Of a stretch of DNA of 64,000 nt, positions 8,982 through 18,467 are shown piece by piece. The notes beneath the pieces are model-generated. The model searched no databases and was not told where the DNA came from. It saw nothing but the letters and a program-made list of their open reading frames with translations. The position numbers and the translations under genes are program-made. The first letter of the stretch is position 1. Each line of letters opens with the position of its first letter. This stretch comes from Lentihominibacter butyricus (lineage in GTDB: Bacteria; Bacillota; Clostridia; Peptostreptococcales; Anaerovoracaceae): assembly GCF_025567305.1 (NCBI RefSeq), contig NZ_JAOQJP010000010.1, positions 66,017 to 130,016 of the forward strand. Direction: 5' to 3'.

Positions 8982-10118
8982 ATGCAGCAGAATATGATAG
9001 ATCAGAATATAATAATAACAGAGCCCAGCAGAAACCTCAGAGCACTGGGACGCAATGCACTTACAGGCAAATGGAAGATAGCGATAATGGCATCGGCAGT
9101 ATGTACGCTGTGCCTTTCGGTACCGCCTGCTATACTTGATGAACTGTTCGGAGTGAACGTCGCTGAGCTTTACTACAATACATTTACCGGCGGATACTAC
9201 AACTACAATTCGATGTACGACAGCATGCCTGACTATTCATCGCTGAGCAGTATCTATCTGCTTCTCGTGACCGGATCATTCACTCTGGGACTTACGATAT
9301 TTTTCCTGGCTCTGTTCAGAAAACACGAGGTAGGCGTCAGCGATGTGTTTCTCGGATTTGAGCGTTTCGGAAAGGCTCTCGGTCTTTTCCTTTTCCAGAG
9401 TCTGTTCATCGCATTATGGACTATGCTGTTCATAGTGCCGGGAATAATCGCAGCTATAAGATACAGCCAGGCTTTCTATGTGCTTGTCGATGACCCTGAA
9501 AAGAGCATCCGGGAGTGCATGAACGAAAGCAAGCGAATGATGCGCGGAAACAAAGCAAAGAGCTTCTGTCTGTCGCTGTCGTTCATAGGATGGATCATTC
9601 TTTCGGGCATACCGTCATGGATCCTGGAATCGGTAGCAGGTATAATCGGTCTTCCTGTATTTGCCCAGACGATCGTATCAATAGTGGGTTCGCTGTTCAT
9701 GGTTCCTGTGATCGTATATATGAACTCGACATTTGCAGGATTTTACGAGATACTTGCAGGTCATCTGATAAAAGAAACGGAGCCGGCTCCTATAGAACCT
9801 GAGGCAGTACATTTTGCAGCAGAAGAACACCATTACGACGATGTGGCAGCGGAAAAAACGGTTTATGGTCAGGGAACTGATGTAGCAGCTCAGCAGTTAC
9901 AGGCAGCTCCTTACGATCAGACACAGCAGCCTCAGATGCAGGATCAGCCGCATCCGGCAGCTTCTGGAGCAGCTGGATATAATGAAGTGCAGAGCGGAGG
10001 AAACAGCGGCCACAAAGTGGATGTTTCATCGATCTTCTCGGAAAACGGAAATAAGGATCCGCAGGGGGCGCCAGGCGCACCGGCTGATGAAGATCACGGC
10101 GGCAGCGATATCAGGTAA
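8982..10118 (+). CDS. DUF975-type polytopic membrane protein
   Basis: A 378-residue protein with about five to six hydrophobic segments between residues 25 and 265 and a long polar, Gln/Pro/Ala-rich cytoplasmic tail of about 110 residues. The blocks RNLRALGRNALTGKW, FIVPGIIAAIRYSQAFYVL and ECMNESKRMMRGNK match the DUF975 family of Firmicutes, whose function is not established. AGAGAGGT precedes the ATG. It faces a gene on the other strand whose product also combines membrane segments with a long acidic, Gln-rich tail; the shared architecture may mean a common setting at the membrane, but no function can be given. Confidence 0.8.
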   Translation: MQQNMIDQNIIITEPSRNLRALGRNALTGKWKIAIMASAVCTLCLSVPPAILDELFGVNVAELYYNTFTGGYYNYNSMYDSMPDYSSLSSIYLLLVTGSFTLGLTIFFLALFRKHEVGVSDVFLGFERFGKALGLFLFQSLFIALWTMLFIVPGIIAAIRYSQAFYVLVDDPEKSIRECMNESKRMMRGNKAKSFCLSLSFIGWIILSGIPSWILESVAGIIGLPVFAQTIVSIVGSLFMVPVIVYMNSTFAGFYEILAGHLIKETEPAPIEPEAVHFAAEEHHYDDVAAEKTVYGQGTDVAAQQLQAAPYDQTQQPQMQDQPHPAASGAAGYNEVQSGGNSGHKVDVSSIFSENGNKDPQGAPGAPADEDHGGSDIR

Positions 10119-10151
10119 TCTGCTGATATCACAGCATAATAACGCATAATA

Positions 10152-10234
10152 AAAAGACAGCATGAGAGATTTTGTCGTGCTCTCTGTCAGTACAGGCAGG
10201 GGGCACATCTTTTCTATGCTGTCTTTTGTTTTTT
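10152..10234. terminator. Bidirectional terminator between convergent genes
   Basis: Perfect 12-base stem AAAAGACAGCAT (10152-10163) with ATGCTGTCTTTT (10216-10227), containing an inner GAGAG/CTCTC stem. T-rich on the plus strand (GTTTTTT) and on the minus strand, serving both converging genes. Confidence 0.85.
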
Positions 10235-10247
10235 ACATTATCTATCG

Positions 10248-10982
10248 CTATTTTTTTATAAATGCATCCTTTAACCAGGAATCCGAAGCAAGCTCAGGCC
10301 TGATATGGTATTCGTGATCGGCAGGCGCTGCGTCCTGCTGAGTGGTTTCCGCTTCAGTCGGGATCGCGTCCTGCTGCGGGGATTCTTCAGTATGAGCTGT
10401 TACTGCGTCCTGCTGAAAAGCTTCGGTCAGTTCTGGTTCTGTATCATGTGTCAGATCCTCGTGATGTGACGGTCCCGCGTGTTCTTCGAAAGCAGCTACC
10501 TGATGAAGCTCGGCTTCCTGCCATATCTGATTTTCATGAGTGTCTGGTCCAGCCTGTCTGGGTATGTCAGGGATGTCTGTCTCCGGCTGTGCAGGAATCT
10601 CGGCTATGCCGGCATCGGGTCGGGCAGCTTCATCTGTATGTACGGCGTCAGCCGGAGCGGTGTAATACGGATTGTTTTCCGGATGTTCATCGACGTCTGC
10701 AGGCTCGGAGTCTGCAGCTTTGCGCGATGTGCCGCTCAGGAACAGGATGATGAAAGCACATGCGGCAAAGAGTATGCCGAAGCCGAAATATATCGACGAG
10801 GCTGAAACCACATACTGCATTACCTTGTCTGCCGGGACGGCTGACATCCCTGTATAGGTGTTCACGTAGCTGAGCGAATATCTGACCATGTAGATACCGT
10901 AGATCAGAGATACTGCGGAAAACAGGAAAAGTATCACGGAGATCACGATCCCGGATTTTTTCCGCTTCATTTTGTTGTTCAT
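10248..10982 (-). CDS. Membrane protein with long acidic Gln-rich tail, unknown function
   Basis: A 244-residue protein. Two hydrophobic segments (about residues 12-33 and 60-82) are followed by about 150 residues rich in Glu, Asp, Ala, Pro and Gln, with a loosely repeated QQDA unit (around residues 190-225), then a conserved-looking end ASDSWLKDAFIKK. A GAGGAA ribosome site precedes the ATG. I do not recognise the family. The tail is probably disordered and cytoplasmic. Frame use and terminator placement support a real gene. Confidence 0.65.
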   Translation of the reverse strand: MNNKMKRKKSGIVISVILFLFSAVSLIYGIYMVRYSLSYVNTYTGMSAVPADKVMQYVVSASSIYFGFGILFAACAFIILFLSGTSRKAADSEPADVDEHPENNPYYTAPADAVHTDEAARPDAGIAEIPAQPETDIPDIPRQAGPDTHENQIWQEAELHQVAAFEEHAGPSHHEDLTHDTEPELTEAFQQDAVTAHTEESPQQDAIPTEAETTQQDAAPADHEYHIRPELASDSWLKDAFIKK

Positions 10983-11092
10983 AGGCTGTTCCTCACTTTA
11001 TAAAAATAAACTTCCGCGTGCCGCAAAGCCTCCGGCATTCACACTCCGTATGCTGTCCCGCATATTATGAATGAGCGGAAAAGGAGGTTTTT

Positions 11093-12268
11093 ATGGACGG
11101 CAGAGTAAGAAATCTGTATCCGGGAGGCAACACTCCCGATGGATTCTATTCCTATTATAACTATATATTACCACAAAGGGAAGCAGAAAAAATATTTTGC
11201 ATAAAAGGCGGCCCGGGCACGGGCAAATCAACGCTTATGAAGAATATCGCGCAGCATTTCATAAAGAAGGGAGAAGACGTGGATCTCATGTGGTGTTCCT
11301 CAGATCCGTCTTCTCTTGACGGCGTACTTATAAGAAACCGCAACATCGCTGTCGTAGACGGCACAGCGCCGCATGTGGTAGATCCGAAAAACCCGGGAGC
11401 GGTCGATGAGATAGTGAACCTGGGCGATCACTGGGACGAAGACGAGCTGAAGAAGTATCGCGGCGAGATCGTGGAGTGCAGCAGCCATATAAGTGAATTT
11501 TTCGGGTATGCATACGGATATCTGAAGTGTGCACAGCAGCAGCAGATATTCATGGGAAATATGCTTGACAGGCTGATACCGCACGACAGGATCAGAGAGC
11601 TGAAAAACCGGCTGAAGCTTAATCTTGATGCGGTGACAGTGCTCAAGAGGGCCGAAGGAAAGGCAAAGCGCGACGATGCGCTGGGCAGATACGACTACTG
11701 CGGCAGGGTGAAGAGATTTTTCGCGGGAGCGATAACACCTGCAGGGATCAAGAGCAATATCACTTCGGTCGCAAACGGCGCAGGCAGGGTGATAGTACTG
11801 GATGTGCCTGTCGGGTTCCGTACCGGCAGACTGCTGAGGCCTGTAGCAGAACGGCTCGCGGACGCCGGACTGGATGTCGAGGAATACTACTGCCCGATGT
11901 TTCCGGAGGAGAGACTGGAGCATATCGTGTGTCCGGGCGCTGATATCGCGATCGTTACGAGCAATGATTTCCACACTGTAGGTGCTGATGATTTTGACGG
12001 CAGGGTCAGTGTCATAAAGGCTGCACCTGATAAAGATGCGTGGCATGATGAGATGCCGGAGGATATTTTCCGCGATCTCAGGGAGTCGTCGAGAGCGCTG
12101 ATGATAAAGGCTGTGGAAATGCTGAGAAAAGCGAAGGAGCAGCATGACGTACTGGAAGGGTACTATATATCAGGCATGGACTTTTCGGCAGCTGATGCGA
12201 TCTGCGAGAAGCTGACAGATAAAATAGAAAATGCAGCGTCGGGCAAGGGTAGTAAAAATACGAACTAG
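11093..12268 (+). CDS. P-loop ATPase, PRK06851-like
   Basis: A 391-residue cytoplasmic protein with two nucleotide-binding-like halves. Walker A is KGGPGTGKSTLMKNIAQHF near residue 40; a second region around residue 225 (ITSVANGAGRVIVLDVPVGF) lacks a full Walker A and looks like a degenerate repeat of the first. The N terminus MDGRVRNLYPGGNTPDGFYSYY is typical of a Firmicute family of unknown role often annotated 'ATPase'. AAAAGGAGG lies just before the ATG. No obvious partner gene. Biochemical function unknown. Confidence 0.75.
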   Translation: MDGRVRNLYPGGNTPDGFYSYYNYILPQREAEKIFCIKGGPGTGKSTLMKNIAQHFIKKGEDVDLMWCSSDPSSLDGVLIRNRNIAVVDGTAPHVVDPKNPGAVDEIVNLGDHWDEDELKKYRGEIVECSSHISEFFGYAYGYLKCAQQQQIFMGNMLDRLIPHDRIRELKNRLKLNLDAVTVLKRAEGKAKRDDALGRYDYCGRVKRFFAGAITPAGIKSNITSVANGAGRVIVLDVPVGFRTGRLLRPVAERLADAGLDVEEYYCPMFPEERLEHIVCPGADIAIVTSNDFHTVGADDFDGRVSVIKAAPDKDAWHDEMPEDIFRDLRESSRALMIKAVEMLRKAKEQHDVLEGYYISGMDFSAADAICEKLTDKIENAASGKGSKNTN

Positions 12269-12464
12269 GAAAAAAATTGCTTCATAAACAGGAATTTTTT
12301 TTCTTGATGAACTTTATTTCCGGTGGAAAAATACCAGAATAAAAAATAAAAAACAGGAAGAATAAAAAATATGTATTTTTTTCGGCAAAGAAAAACGTTG
12401 GAATTTCAATGTTCTTGGGATGTTGAATAAAAAAATACAAAAGTTTTTCGCGAATCGTGCCAGA

Positions 12465-12481
12465 TTGGCACGGAACTTGTT
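12465..12481 (+). promoter_or_regulatory. Sigma-54 (RpoN) promoter
   Basis: TTGGCACGGAACTTGTT matches the -24/-12 consensus YTGGCACGrNNNTTGCW except for T instead of C in TTGC; the GG and GT elements begin 12 bases apart (12467 and 12479), as required. An NtrC-type regulator with the sigma-54 contact motif GAFTGA is encoded 4 kb downstream. The promoter now faces what looks like a pseudogene. Confidence 0.6.
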
Positions 12482-12667
12482 TTATATATAGGCAAATACA
12501 GTCAAGCAGCTGAATTAAGATTTCCTGCATCAATCACGCATGTAAATCAAATGCGACTTGAAGCATTCCTGTTAAACGGTGTGAAGACTGTATTCGTGGG
12601 GTTTGATTATGCTGAGTATAGGCCTGTACTGCCGCCTGCACAAGGAGCGTTAGTGATCCGTCTCCAA
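12482..12667 (+). pseudogene. Decayed RidA-like (reactive imine deaminase) remnant
   Basis: An open frame just behind the sigma-54 promoter reads IGKYSQAAE, then NGVKTVFV, then DYAEYRPVLPPAQGALVI, ending at a TGA. These pieces match, in order, the RidA/YjgF blocks IGPYSQAV, VVKTTVFL and VYAEYF..PARSxVxV, but the central 45 or so residues are missing and there is no clear start. RidA hydrolyses reactive enamines from amino acid catabolism. An internally deleted copy is the best reading; I made the match by eye, so it could be chance. Confidence 0.4.
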
Positions 12668-12933
12668 TGAAGGATAACAATGCATTCTGGCAAAGGGCAG
12701 GCAGGCACTGCAGACTATAAGTATGATCAATAAGAGAGGCCTGCATTACAGATGCAGAGAAGGATACTATGATGTATTACAGACAACAGCGACAATCGCC
12801 ATGGCAATCGGTGAAGTCGTGTTTACACGGATGGCAAAGGCATCGTGGCTGTTGCATCTGCAGAGCCTGCAGGTCAAACCTGAAAATTAAATCAGAGTCC
12901 AATTTCATCCCTTTTAATAAATTCTCGAAACGG

Positions 12934-12968
12934 TAAAGTGGCGCTAGCCACTTTATTGTTTTTTTTGT
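12934..12968 (+). terminator. Intrinsic terminator upstream of the permease gene
   Basis: Perfect nine-base stem TAAAGTGGC (12934-12942) with GCCACTTTA (12947-12955), loop GCTA, followed by TTGTTTTTTTTG. It closes the sigma-54-driven remnant unit and insulates the permease operon. Confidence 0.9.
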
Positions 12969-13023
12969 ACAATGTATAATGGATGTATCAAGATCCAAGT
13001 TTAGTGACAGGTGAGGTTTTATT

Positions 13024-14457
13024 ATGGAAAAAAAGAGAAACCTCCTCAGCAAGGTACTGGGAAGAACAGACATAATAGCTATAGGGTTCGGCACGATGGT
13101 AGGCTGGAGCTGGGTGATGATGGGACCGATATGGGTGAACGAAGCGGGACTGGTCGGTGCGATAGCCGCATTCATCATAGGCGGTGCGATCATACTCACG
13201 ATAGGGCTGACATATGGAGAGCTTACAGCTGCACTTCCTCTTGCAGGAGGAGAATTCGTATTCGCCTACAGGGCTATGGGAAACCGGGCTGCGTGGATAG
13301 TAGGCTGGATCATGTCCATGGCGTATATAGGTGTGGCGGCCTGGGAGGGCATCGCGCTGGCAACGGCGATGAACTACATGTTCCCTCTTCCTCAGGTGGG
13401 CCTGTTGTGGGAGGTGGCAGGATATCAGGTACACATGTCATGGGCACTTGTAGGTATGCTGGGCGCAGTGATCATCACTCTCCTGAATTTTTTCGGAGTC
13501 AGGCCGGCTGTACTGTTCCAGGTGATGGCGACGGCGGCGATGATGATAATCGTTCTTTTCATATTTTTTGGCGGTGCAGTATTCGGGAGTGTTGACAATA
13601 TCGGTGATATGTTCGGATCGTATGGAGGCTTTTCATATGTATTCCTGATGGTGCCGGCGATGCTGATAGGCTTTGACGTCATACCGCAGTCTTCCGAGGA
13701 AATGAACATAGAGCCCAGGTATATAGGCAAGATGATACTGGTATGCATCATAGTGAGCATAATATGGTATATCTTGCTGATAACAGGAGTTTCACTTGCG
13801 GCTCCTGTGGAGATCAGAGGTTCCGGAGTGATACCTATGGCTGATGTGGCTTCGTACATGTTCAACGGGGATATTTTTTCGGTGATAATTATAGTCGGCG
13901 GTATCTTCGGCATACTCACGTCGTGGAACGGCTTTTTCATAGGAGCGACTAGGCTGCTGTTTTCCATGGGCAGAGCCGGGATGCTTCCTGCTGTGTTTGG
14001 CAGACTCCATAAAAAATACAGGACGCCTTATGTGGCGATCTTCCTAATTGGGGCAGTGTGTGTGACAGCTCCGCTTCTGGGAATGAATGCACTGGTATGG
14101 TTCATGGACACCAGCACATTTTGTGCGCTGATTTCGTATATACTTGTGATAATATCGTTCATAATGCTTAAGAAAAACGAGCCGGAACTGCCGAGGCCAT
14201 TCAACATAAAAGGAGGAGCAAAGACAGGCATATTCATTCTGGCGATAACTGCAGTCTATCTGGGACTTTACATAAATGCAAACGTCAATCTGTCCGGTGT
14301 GAGCCCGGAATTCGTGATAACTGCAGCATGGATGCTGCTCGGATTCGTGATGGTGAAGATGCTGAACAGAAGACGAAAGCCTGTGAGCAGAGAAGAACGG
14401 GAGCTTCTGATATTCGGTGAGAAATTCGCCAGAAAGGGAGTGCGAAATGAAAAATAA
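13024..14457 (+). CDS. APC-family amino acid permease
   Basis: A 477-residue membrane protein with about 12 hydrophobic segments. The first helix carries the APC substrate-site pattern DIIAIGFGTMVGWSWV, followed by YGELTAALPLAGGEFVFAYRAMG. A second signature, ILTSWNGFFIGATRLLFSMGRAGMLP, fits the amino acid/polyamine/organocation superfamily. Substrate cannot be read from sequence. Its end overlaps the sensor kinase start by 11 bases, making an operon of transporter, kinase and sigma-54 activator, so the transported solute is probably what the kinase senses. Confidence 0.85.
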   Translation: MEKKRNLLSKVLGRTDIIAIGFGTMVGWSWVMMGPIWVNEAGLVGAIAAFIIGGAIILTIGLTYGELTAALPLAGGEFVFAYRAMGNRAAWIVGWIMSMAYIGVAAWEGIALATAMNYMFPLPQVGLLWEVAGYQVHMSWALVGMLGAVIITLLNFFGVRPAVLFQVMATAAMMIIVLFIFFGGAVFGSVDNIGDMFGSYGGFSYVFLMVPAMLIGFDVIPQSSEEMNIEPRYIGKMILVCIIVSIIWYILLITGVSLAAPVEIRGSGVIPMADVASYMFNGDIFSVIIIVGGIFGILTSWNGFFIGATRLLFSMGRAGMLPAVFGRLHKKYRTPYVAIFLIGAVCVTAPLLGMNALVWFMDTSTFCALISYILVIISFIMLKKNEPELPRPFNIKGGAKTGIFILAITAVYLGLYINANVNLSGVSPEFVITAAWMLLGFVMVKMLNRRRKPVSREERELLIFGEKFARKGVRNEK

Positions 14458-16396
14458 GATTCTGCAGCATACTTTCCTGATAATCATAATACTGTGTATA
14501 GCTGCGATCTGCATATGGGGAGTCAAGAAGAACAGCATAAACATAAATGCTCAGGAGCATTCGAAAATAGAGCTGAACAAGCGTGAGCAGGCGTATATAA
14601 AAAGCCATGACGGTATATACATATATGTCGATGAAAACCTGCGGTATCTGATGGGCGACGGTGACGACGGATTCCTGCAGGAATACGTTAAAAATGTTTT
14701 CGGTGACGCGGGAACTGATGTGATCCTGACGACTGACGAGGGTTCTGCAGACTGCATGATGGTGGTCGTGACCGATGAGATCCATGCTGATCGTGACATC
14801 AGCTACACTTCCGCGCTGTTTCAGCTGGAAGGCACTCTTTTCCTGCGCGACGGAGCAGAATGGTCAGAAGATCCTGACGGTGTAGCGATGAGCGGACGTA
14901 CTAAAGAAGGCAAAGAAAAAATAAAATATGACGGTAAGAAAATAGATTTCAGCTATGAAGATACCGCTGAAGAAACTGTTGCAGCTGCAAGAGAGAAGGA
15001 AGCGGATTTCATACTTGGAGATCTCAGCGCTATAAAAGACGCACTGGGCGGTGACAATGACTACAGTGCGCTTGACCACGCGATATATACGGAAAATGTC
15101 TGCATCATCACCGATGAGGGGGACACAGCGGCCTACGGCATACTTGACAAGTGCGTGAATGCAGCGGACAGACATGTCATTTCCTACAGAGCGAGCCAGC
15201 GCTGGCTTGACGGAAACGGGCCTGTCTACATGAAAAACAGGAATGAAGATATCTATCTGCTGATACTGGTGATATTCACTGCAGTGCTCGTCGTCTTCTT
15301 TATCTATTATCATGCTGACAAGAATCTGTACGATGAGCTGAATCTGAGGATGCAGAAGCTGACAGAAAGCAAAAATGAGCTCAAGACTACATTCAACGGA
15401 GTCAACTACTATATGGCGGAGCTCGATCTTGAAGGCGGAATACAGGATATAAACCGGGCGTTTTACAATGCGATACAGGCTGATATCGTAGGCAGGAAGA
15501 TCTGGAGTGTACTCGATCTCGACGGTGAGAACAGGCAGAAGCTCGAGGATGCTGTAGAGGCGGCTGTAAACGGGCAAAATCATAAAAAGATCGATATCAG
15601 CATGCGGCGCAAAGTGCTGGATATCGATATCTTCCCTATAGAGAGCGCATCGGGTTCGGTGGACAAGCTGCTGTTCATGGGCGAGGATGTGACCAACAAG
15701 GTGATGGCGGAAAGGCAGCTGCTGCAGGACAATAAGATGATAGCGGTGGGTCAGCTGGCGGCCGGCGTCGCGCATGAGATAAGGAATCCTCTGGGTATAA
15801 TAAGGAATTACTGCTATGTGCTCAAGAACATGAATGACAATGCAGAGGTAAAGGACAAGGCGATAGAGCATATAGAAAAGGCGGTCGACAATTCAGGCGC
15901 GATAATCAACAACCTGCTGAACTTTTCAAGAGCGTCATCAAAAGAAGGTGAGACTATCGATATCGAGGAGCATATCAGATCACTGACGTCGCTCAACCGC
16001 AACATCCTGAAAAAGAAAAATATCAATCTGGATATAATATGCAGTGAGTCCGTAAGAACGTTCATACAGGTGGAGTCTCTGGATATGATCCTGATAAATC
16101 TGATACAGAATGCCACGGATGCGATGAAAGAAAATGGCAATCTGACGATAAAAGTGTTAAAATATGATGAGACATTCGAGATAGATGTACAGGACACAGG
16201 GACCGGTATAGAGGAGGATATCCTGCAGGAGATATTCAATCCGTTCTTCACGACAAAGGGAAACAACAAAGGAAACGGACTGGGACTTTATATCGTATAT
16301 AATGAGACCGACAAGCTCAACGGGAAGATCGAGGTCCAGAGCAGGGTCGGCGAGGGTTCTGTATTCAGGCTTAATCTGCCTCTCAGGGACAGTTAA
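14447..16396 (+). CDS. Membrane sensor histidine kinase with SBP-like sensor and PAS domain
   Basis: A 649-residue kinase. Start is the ATG at 14447 behind GGGAG. Order: membrane segment (residues about 4-25); an external region of about 240 residues whose beginning (LNKREQAYIKSHDGIYIYVD) resembles solute-binding-type sensors; second membrane segment (about 268-290); PAS-like domain (about 310-425); HisKA with the phosphate acceptor His in GVAHEIRNPLGIIRNY (about residue 441); HATPase with NLIQNATDAM, DTGTGI and NGLGLYIV. It should phosphorylate the regulator encoded next. The SBP-like sensor and the preceding permease suggest detection of an amino acid-like solute. Confidence 0.9.
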   Translation: MKNKILQHTFLIIIILCIAAICIWGVKKNSININAQEHSKIELNKREQAYIKSHDGIYIYVDENLRYLMGDGDDGFLQEYVKNVFGDAGTDVILTTDEGSADCMMVVVTDEIHADRDISYTSALFQLEGTLFLRDGAEWSEDPDGVAMSGRTKEGKEKIKYDGKKIDFSYEDTAEETVAAAREKEADFILGDLSAIKDALGGDNDYSALDHAIYTENVCIITDEGDTAAYGILDKCVNAADRHVISYRASQRWLDGNGPVYMKNRNEDIYLLILVIFTAVLVVFFIYYHADKNLYDELNLRMQKLTESKNELKTTFNGVNYYMAELDLEGGIQDINRAFYNAIQADIVGRKIWSVLDLDGENRQKLEDAVEAAVNGQNHKKIDISMRRKVLDIDIFPIESASGSVDKLLFMGEDVTNKVMAERQLLQDNKMIAVGQLAAGVAHEIRNPLGIIRNYCYVLKNMNDNAEVKDKAIEHIEKAVDNSGAIINNLLNFSRASSKEGETIDIEEHIRSLTSLNRNILKKKNINLDIICSESVRTFIQVESLDMILINLIQNATDAMKENGNLTIKVLKYDETFEIDVQDTGTGIEEDILQEIFNPFFTTKGNNKGNGLGLYIVYNETDKLNGKIEVQSRVGEGSVFRLNLPLRDS

Positions 16397-16422
16397 GGAA
16401 AAGTTAAGGGATGGAGGTCGCA

Positions 16423-17793
16423 ATGGTCAAGGAGAATTTGAGAATACTTGTAGTGGATGATGAAAAGGATTACTGTGAGGTCCTGAAGATGATCCTGGAA
16501 AACAACGGGTATGTAGTGGAGACGTGCTTCAACGGGAAAGAGGCACTCGACATACTCGAAGAGCGCAGTTTCGACGTCGTGGTATCGGATCTGAGCATGC
16601 CGGTGATGGACGGCTTCGAGCTTCTGAAAAACATCAAGGAGCGCGAATACGATACAGAGGTGCTGATACTGACTGCATTCGGCACTATAGAAAAGGCAGT
16701 CGAGACGATGAAAAACGGCGCATATTCGTACGTCACGAAGGGAAGCGATCCTGAGGAGCTTCTGATCGAAGTGCGAAAGATAAGGGATATGCGGGCTGCG
16801 GCGATGAAAAACCGCGTGCTCGAAGAACAGGTCAGAGGCGGATATATGCTGCAGAGCCAGAATCCTCAGTACAGACAGATGCTGATGATGGCAGAGAGAG
16901 CTGCGGCAAGCGAAGCGAACATACTGATACTCGGCGAGTCCGGCGCGGGAAAGGAAGTGCTGGCCACCTTCATACATGAAAAGAGCAACAGGAAAAATGC
17001 CAGCCTGCTGGATCTCAACTGTCAGGCGCTGTCCGATTCGATACTGGAATCCGAGCTCTTCGGACATGAAAAGGGTGCGTTTACGGGAGCGAACCAGAGG
17101 CGGATCGGACTGTTCGAGGCGGCTCACGGCGGGACGCTGTTTCTCGATGAGATCGGCGGAGTGTCGATGAACCTGCAGGCAAAGCTGCTCAAAGCCATAG
17201 AGAACAAGATGATCTACAGGATGGGGAGCAATACGCCGATAACTGTCGATTTCAGGCTGATAACGGCAACGAACAGGAACCTCAAGGAGGACATGGACAA
17301 GGAGCTGTTCAGAGGAGACCTGTTCTACAGGATCAGTACTATAGTGCTGGAGATACCGCCGCTCAGAGAAAGGCCGGAGGACATACCGCTCTTCATAGAC
17401 TACTTCATGGAGAAGTACGCCAGGGAGATGAAAAAGACGAACATAGAGATGAGCGACAAGGTGAGAAATCTGCTCGTAAACTACGATTACCCGGGCAATG
17501 TCAGAGAGCTCAAGAACATAGTGGAAAGGTGCATGGTGCTGTCGGAGCACGGGGAGGTGCGCGAGGAGTATCTGCCGTCGGATATGCTTTCGGAAAGGCC
17601 TGTCAGGACTGCCACGAACATTTTCGAGACGGACTACACGGAATCACTCAAGGAGTACAGGAGCAAGGCCGAGAAGATCTATATAGAGGAGCTGCTGTCT
17701 AGGTATCCTAACGATCTGAACAAGGTCGCAGAGATCCTCTCGATATCCAGAAGACAGCTTTTCAACAAGCTGGTGGAATTCGGGCTCAAATAG
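16423..17793 (+). CDS. NtrC-family sigma-54-dependent response regulator
   Basis: A 456-residue regulator. The ATG at 16423 is chosen because GGAGG lies five bases before it; an upstream ATG at 16411 would place the ribosome site inside the gene. Receiver domain (1-120) has the phospho-acceptor Asp in VVSDLSMPVMDG (residue 56). AAA+ domain (about 140-370) has Walker A GESGAGKEV, the sigma-54 contact loop GAFTGA and Walker B GGTLFLDEIGG. A Fis-type helix-turn-helix ends it (NKVAEILSISRRQLFNKL). It activates RpoN promoters; the one at 12465 is the only candidate I see in the window. Confidence 0.94.
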   Translation: MVKENLRILVVDDEKDYCEVLKMILENNGYVVETCFNGKEALDILEERSFDVVVSDLSMPVMDGFELLKNIKEREYDTEVLILTAFGTIEKAVETMKNGAYSYVTKGSDPEELLIEVRKIRDMRAAAMKNRVLEEQVRGGYMLQSQNPQYRQMLMMAERAAASEANILILGESGAGKEVLATFIHEKSNRKNASLLDLNCQALSDSILESELFGHEKGAFTGANQRRIGLFEAAHGGTLFLDEIGGVSMNLQAKLLKAIENKMIYRMGSNTPITVDFRLITATNRNLKEDMDKELFRGDLFYRISTIVLEIPPLRERPEDIPLFIDYFMEKYAREMKKTNIEMSDKVRNLLVNYDYPGNVRELKNIVERCMVLSEHGEVREEYLPSDMLSERPVRTATNIFETDYTESLKEYRSKAEKIYIEELLSRYPNDLNKVAEILSISRRQLFNKLVEFGLK

Positions 17794-17985
17794 ACGGGTG
17801 ACGGGCATACGTCATCCGCAGCGCGCACAGCGTGCCGCACGCGTCAGACGATCCGTGCATGCCGGAAAACAGACAGCTGCAGCTTTACAAAAAAGAAAAA
17901 AGCGGCTTTGCCGCATAAAAAAATCAGAAAAAACCACAGAGCCGGAGCATGATGAAGGTTCTGTTTTTTGTGTCCGCGATGAAGT

Positions 17986-18014
17986 GTATAAACAGGGGAA
18001 AAATGACAATAATA
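17986..18014 (+). promoter_or_regulatory. Possible SigG/SigF-type promoter for the bofC-like/spoIVB unit
   Basis: GTATA at 17986-17990, 17 bases, AATAATA at 18008-18014, close to the forespore consensus gHATR-N17/18-CATWMTA with one mismatch. It lies 20 bases before the BofC-like start. In Bacillus spoIVB is transcribed in the forespore, so the type is as expected, but the match is by eye. Confidence 0.35.
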
Positions 18015-18034
18015 CATTTGAGGTGAAGTGTATT

Positions 18035-18457
18035 ATGTTTAGAGATACGAGAAAAAAAGCGCTTCGAAACAGGATAATCTATTGCGCGATAGGGATACTT
18101 ATCATGGCTTTCGGAGTATGGCTCAATTATCAGAGCGACAGCAGCGACAGTGCGGATGAAGCGGCGGTGAAGACTGCGGAGATCAAGAAGGCGGACGAAA
18201 GCGGCAGCGATAAAAAGGACAGCGCTTCGAAGCAGCAGACAGGCACGAAGGAGGAGCCGAAGACATATCTAATAAAAGAAGTTGACGGAGTGGTCAAAGT
18301 TTTTGTATGTGATGAAGACGGCAGGAAGGAGCTGTATCTGATCACGTCGATACCGTTCGATCTGCTTTCGGAAAGCGATCAGCAGCTTTTTGTCGACGGG
18401 GTCACGATGGAGACGGAGGAAGATCTCGGGGAATTCCTGCAGAACTTTGACAGTTAG
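18035..18457 (+). CDS. BofC-like C-terminal domain membrane protein
   Basis: A 140-residue protein starting at the ATG behind GAGGTGA (an upstream in-frame ATG at 17798 has no ribosome site). One N-terminal membrane anchor (about residues 12-30), a charged Ser/Asp/Lys linker, then a domain reading YLIKEVDGVVKVFV, ITSIPFDLLSESDQQLF and TEEDLGEFLQNF. This pattern matches the BofC C-terminal domain, known in Bacillus as an inhibitor of SpoIVB. It stands 10 bases before spoIVB, which supports that identity. Expected topology places the domain in the intermembrane space of the forespore. Confidence 0.7.
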   Translation: MFRDTRKKALRNRIIYCAIGILIMAFGVWLNYQSDSSDSADEAAVKTAEIKKADESGSDKKDSASKQQTGTKEEPKTYLIKEVDGVVKVFVCDEDGRKELYLITSIPFDLLSESDQQLFVDGVTMETEEDLGEFLQNFDS

Positions 18458-18467
18458 GGGGCTTTTG

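Larger units (their letters stand above)
12269..13023. other. 755-base intergenic region: AT-rich block, sigma-54 promoter, decayed unit, terminator
   Basis: Bases 12269-12460 are very AT-rich with no recognisable gene. A sigma-54 type promoter at 12465 is followed by a frame that resembles pieces of RidA (12482-12667), then about 230 bases with only broken frames (for example a short stretch reading VYTDGKGIVAVASAEPAGQ around 12825-12882), and a strong terminator at 12934. TATAAT at 12975-12980 is the likely -10 box for the permease gene at 13024. Confidence 0.6.

Noticed and set aside
17889..17914. Hairpin GCGGC-AAA-GCCGC followed by a T-run on the minus strand
   Set aside because: It would terminate minus-strand transcription, but no minus-strand gene reads toward it; perhaps an antisense stop or chance.
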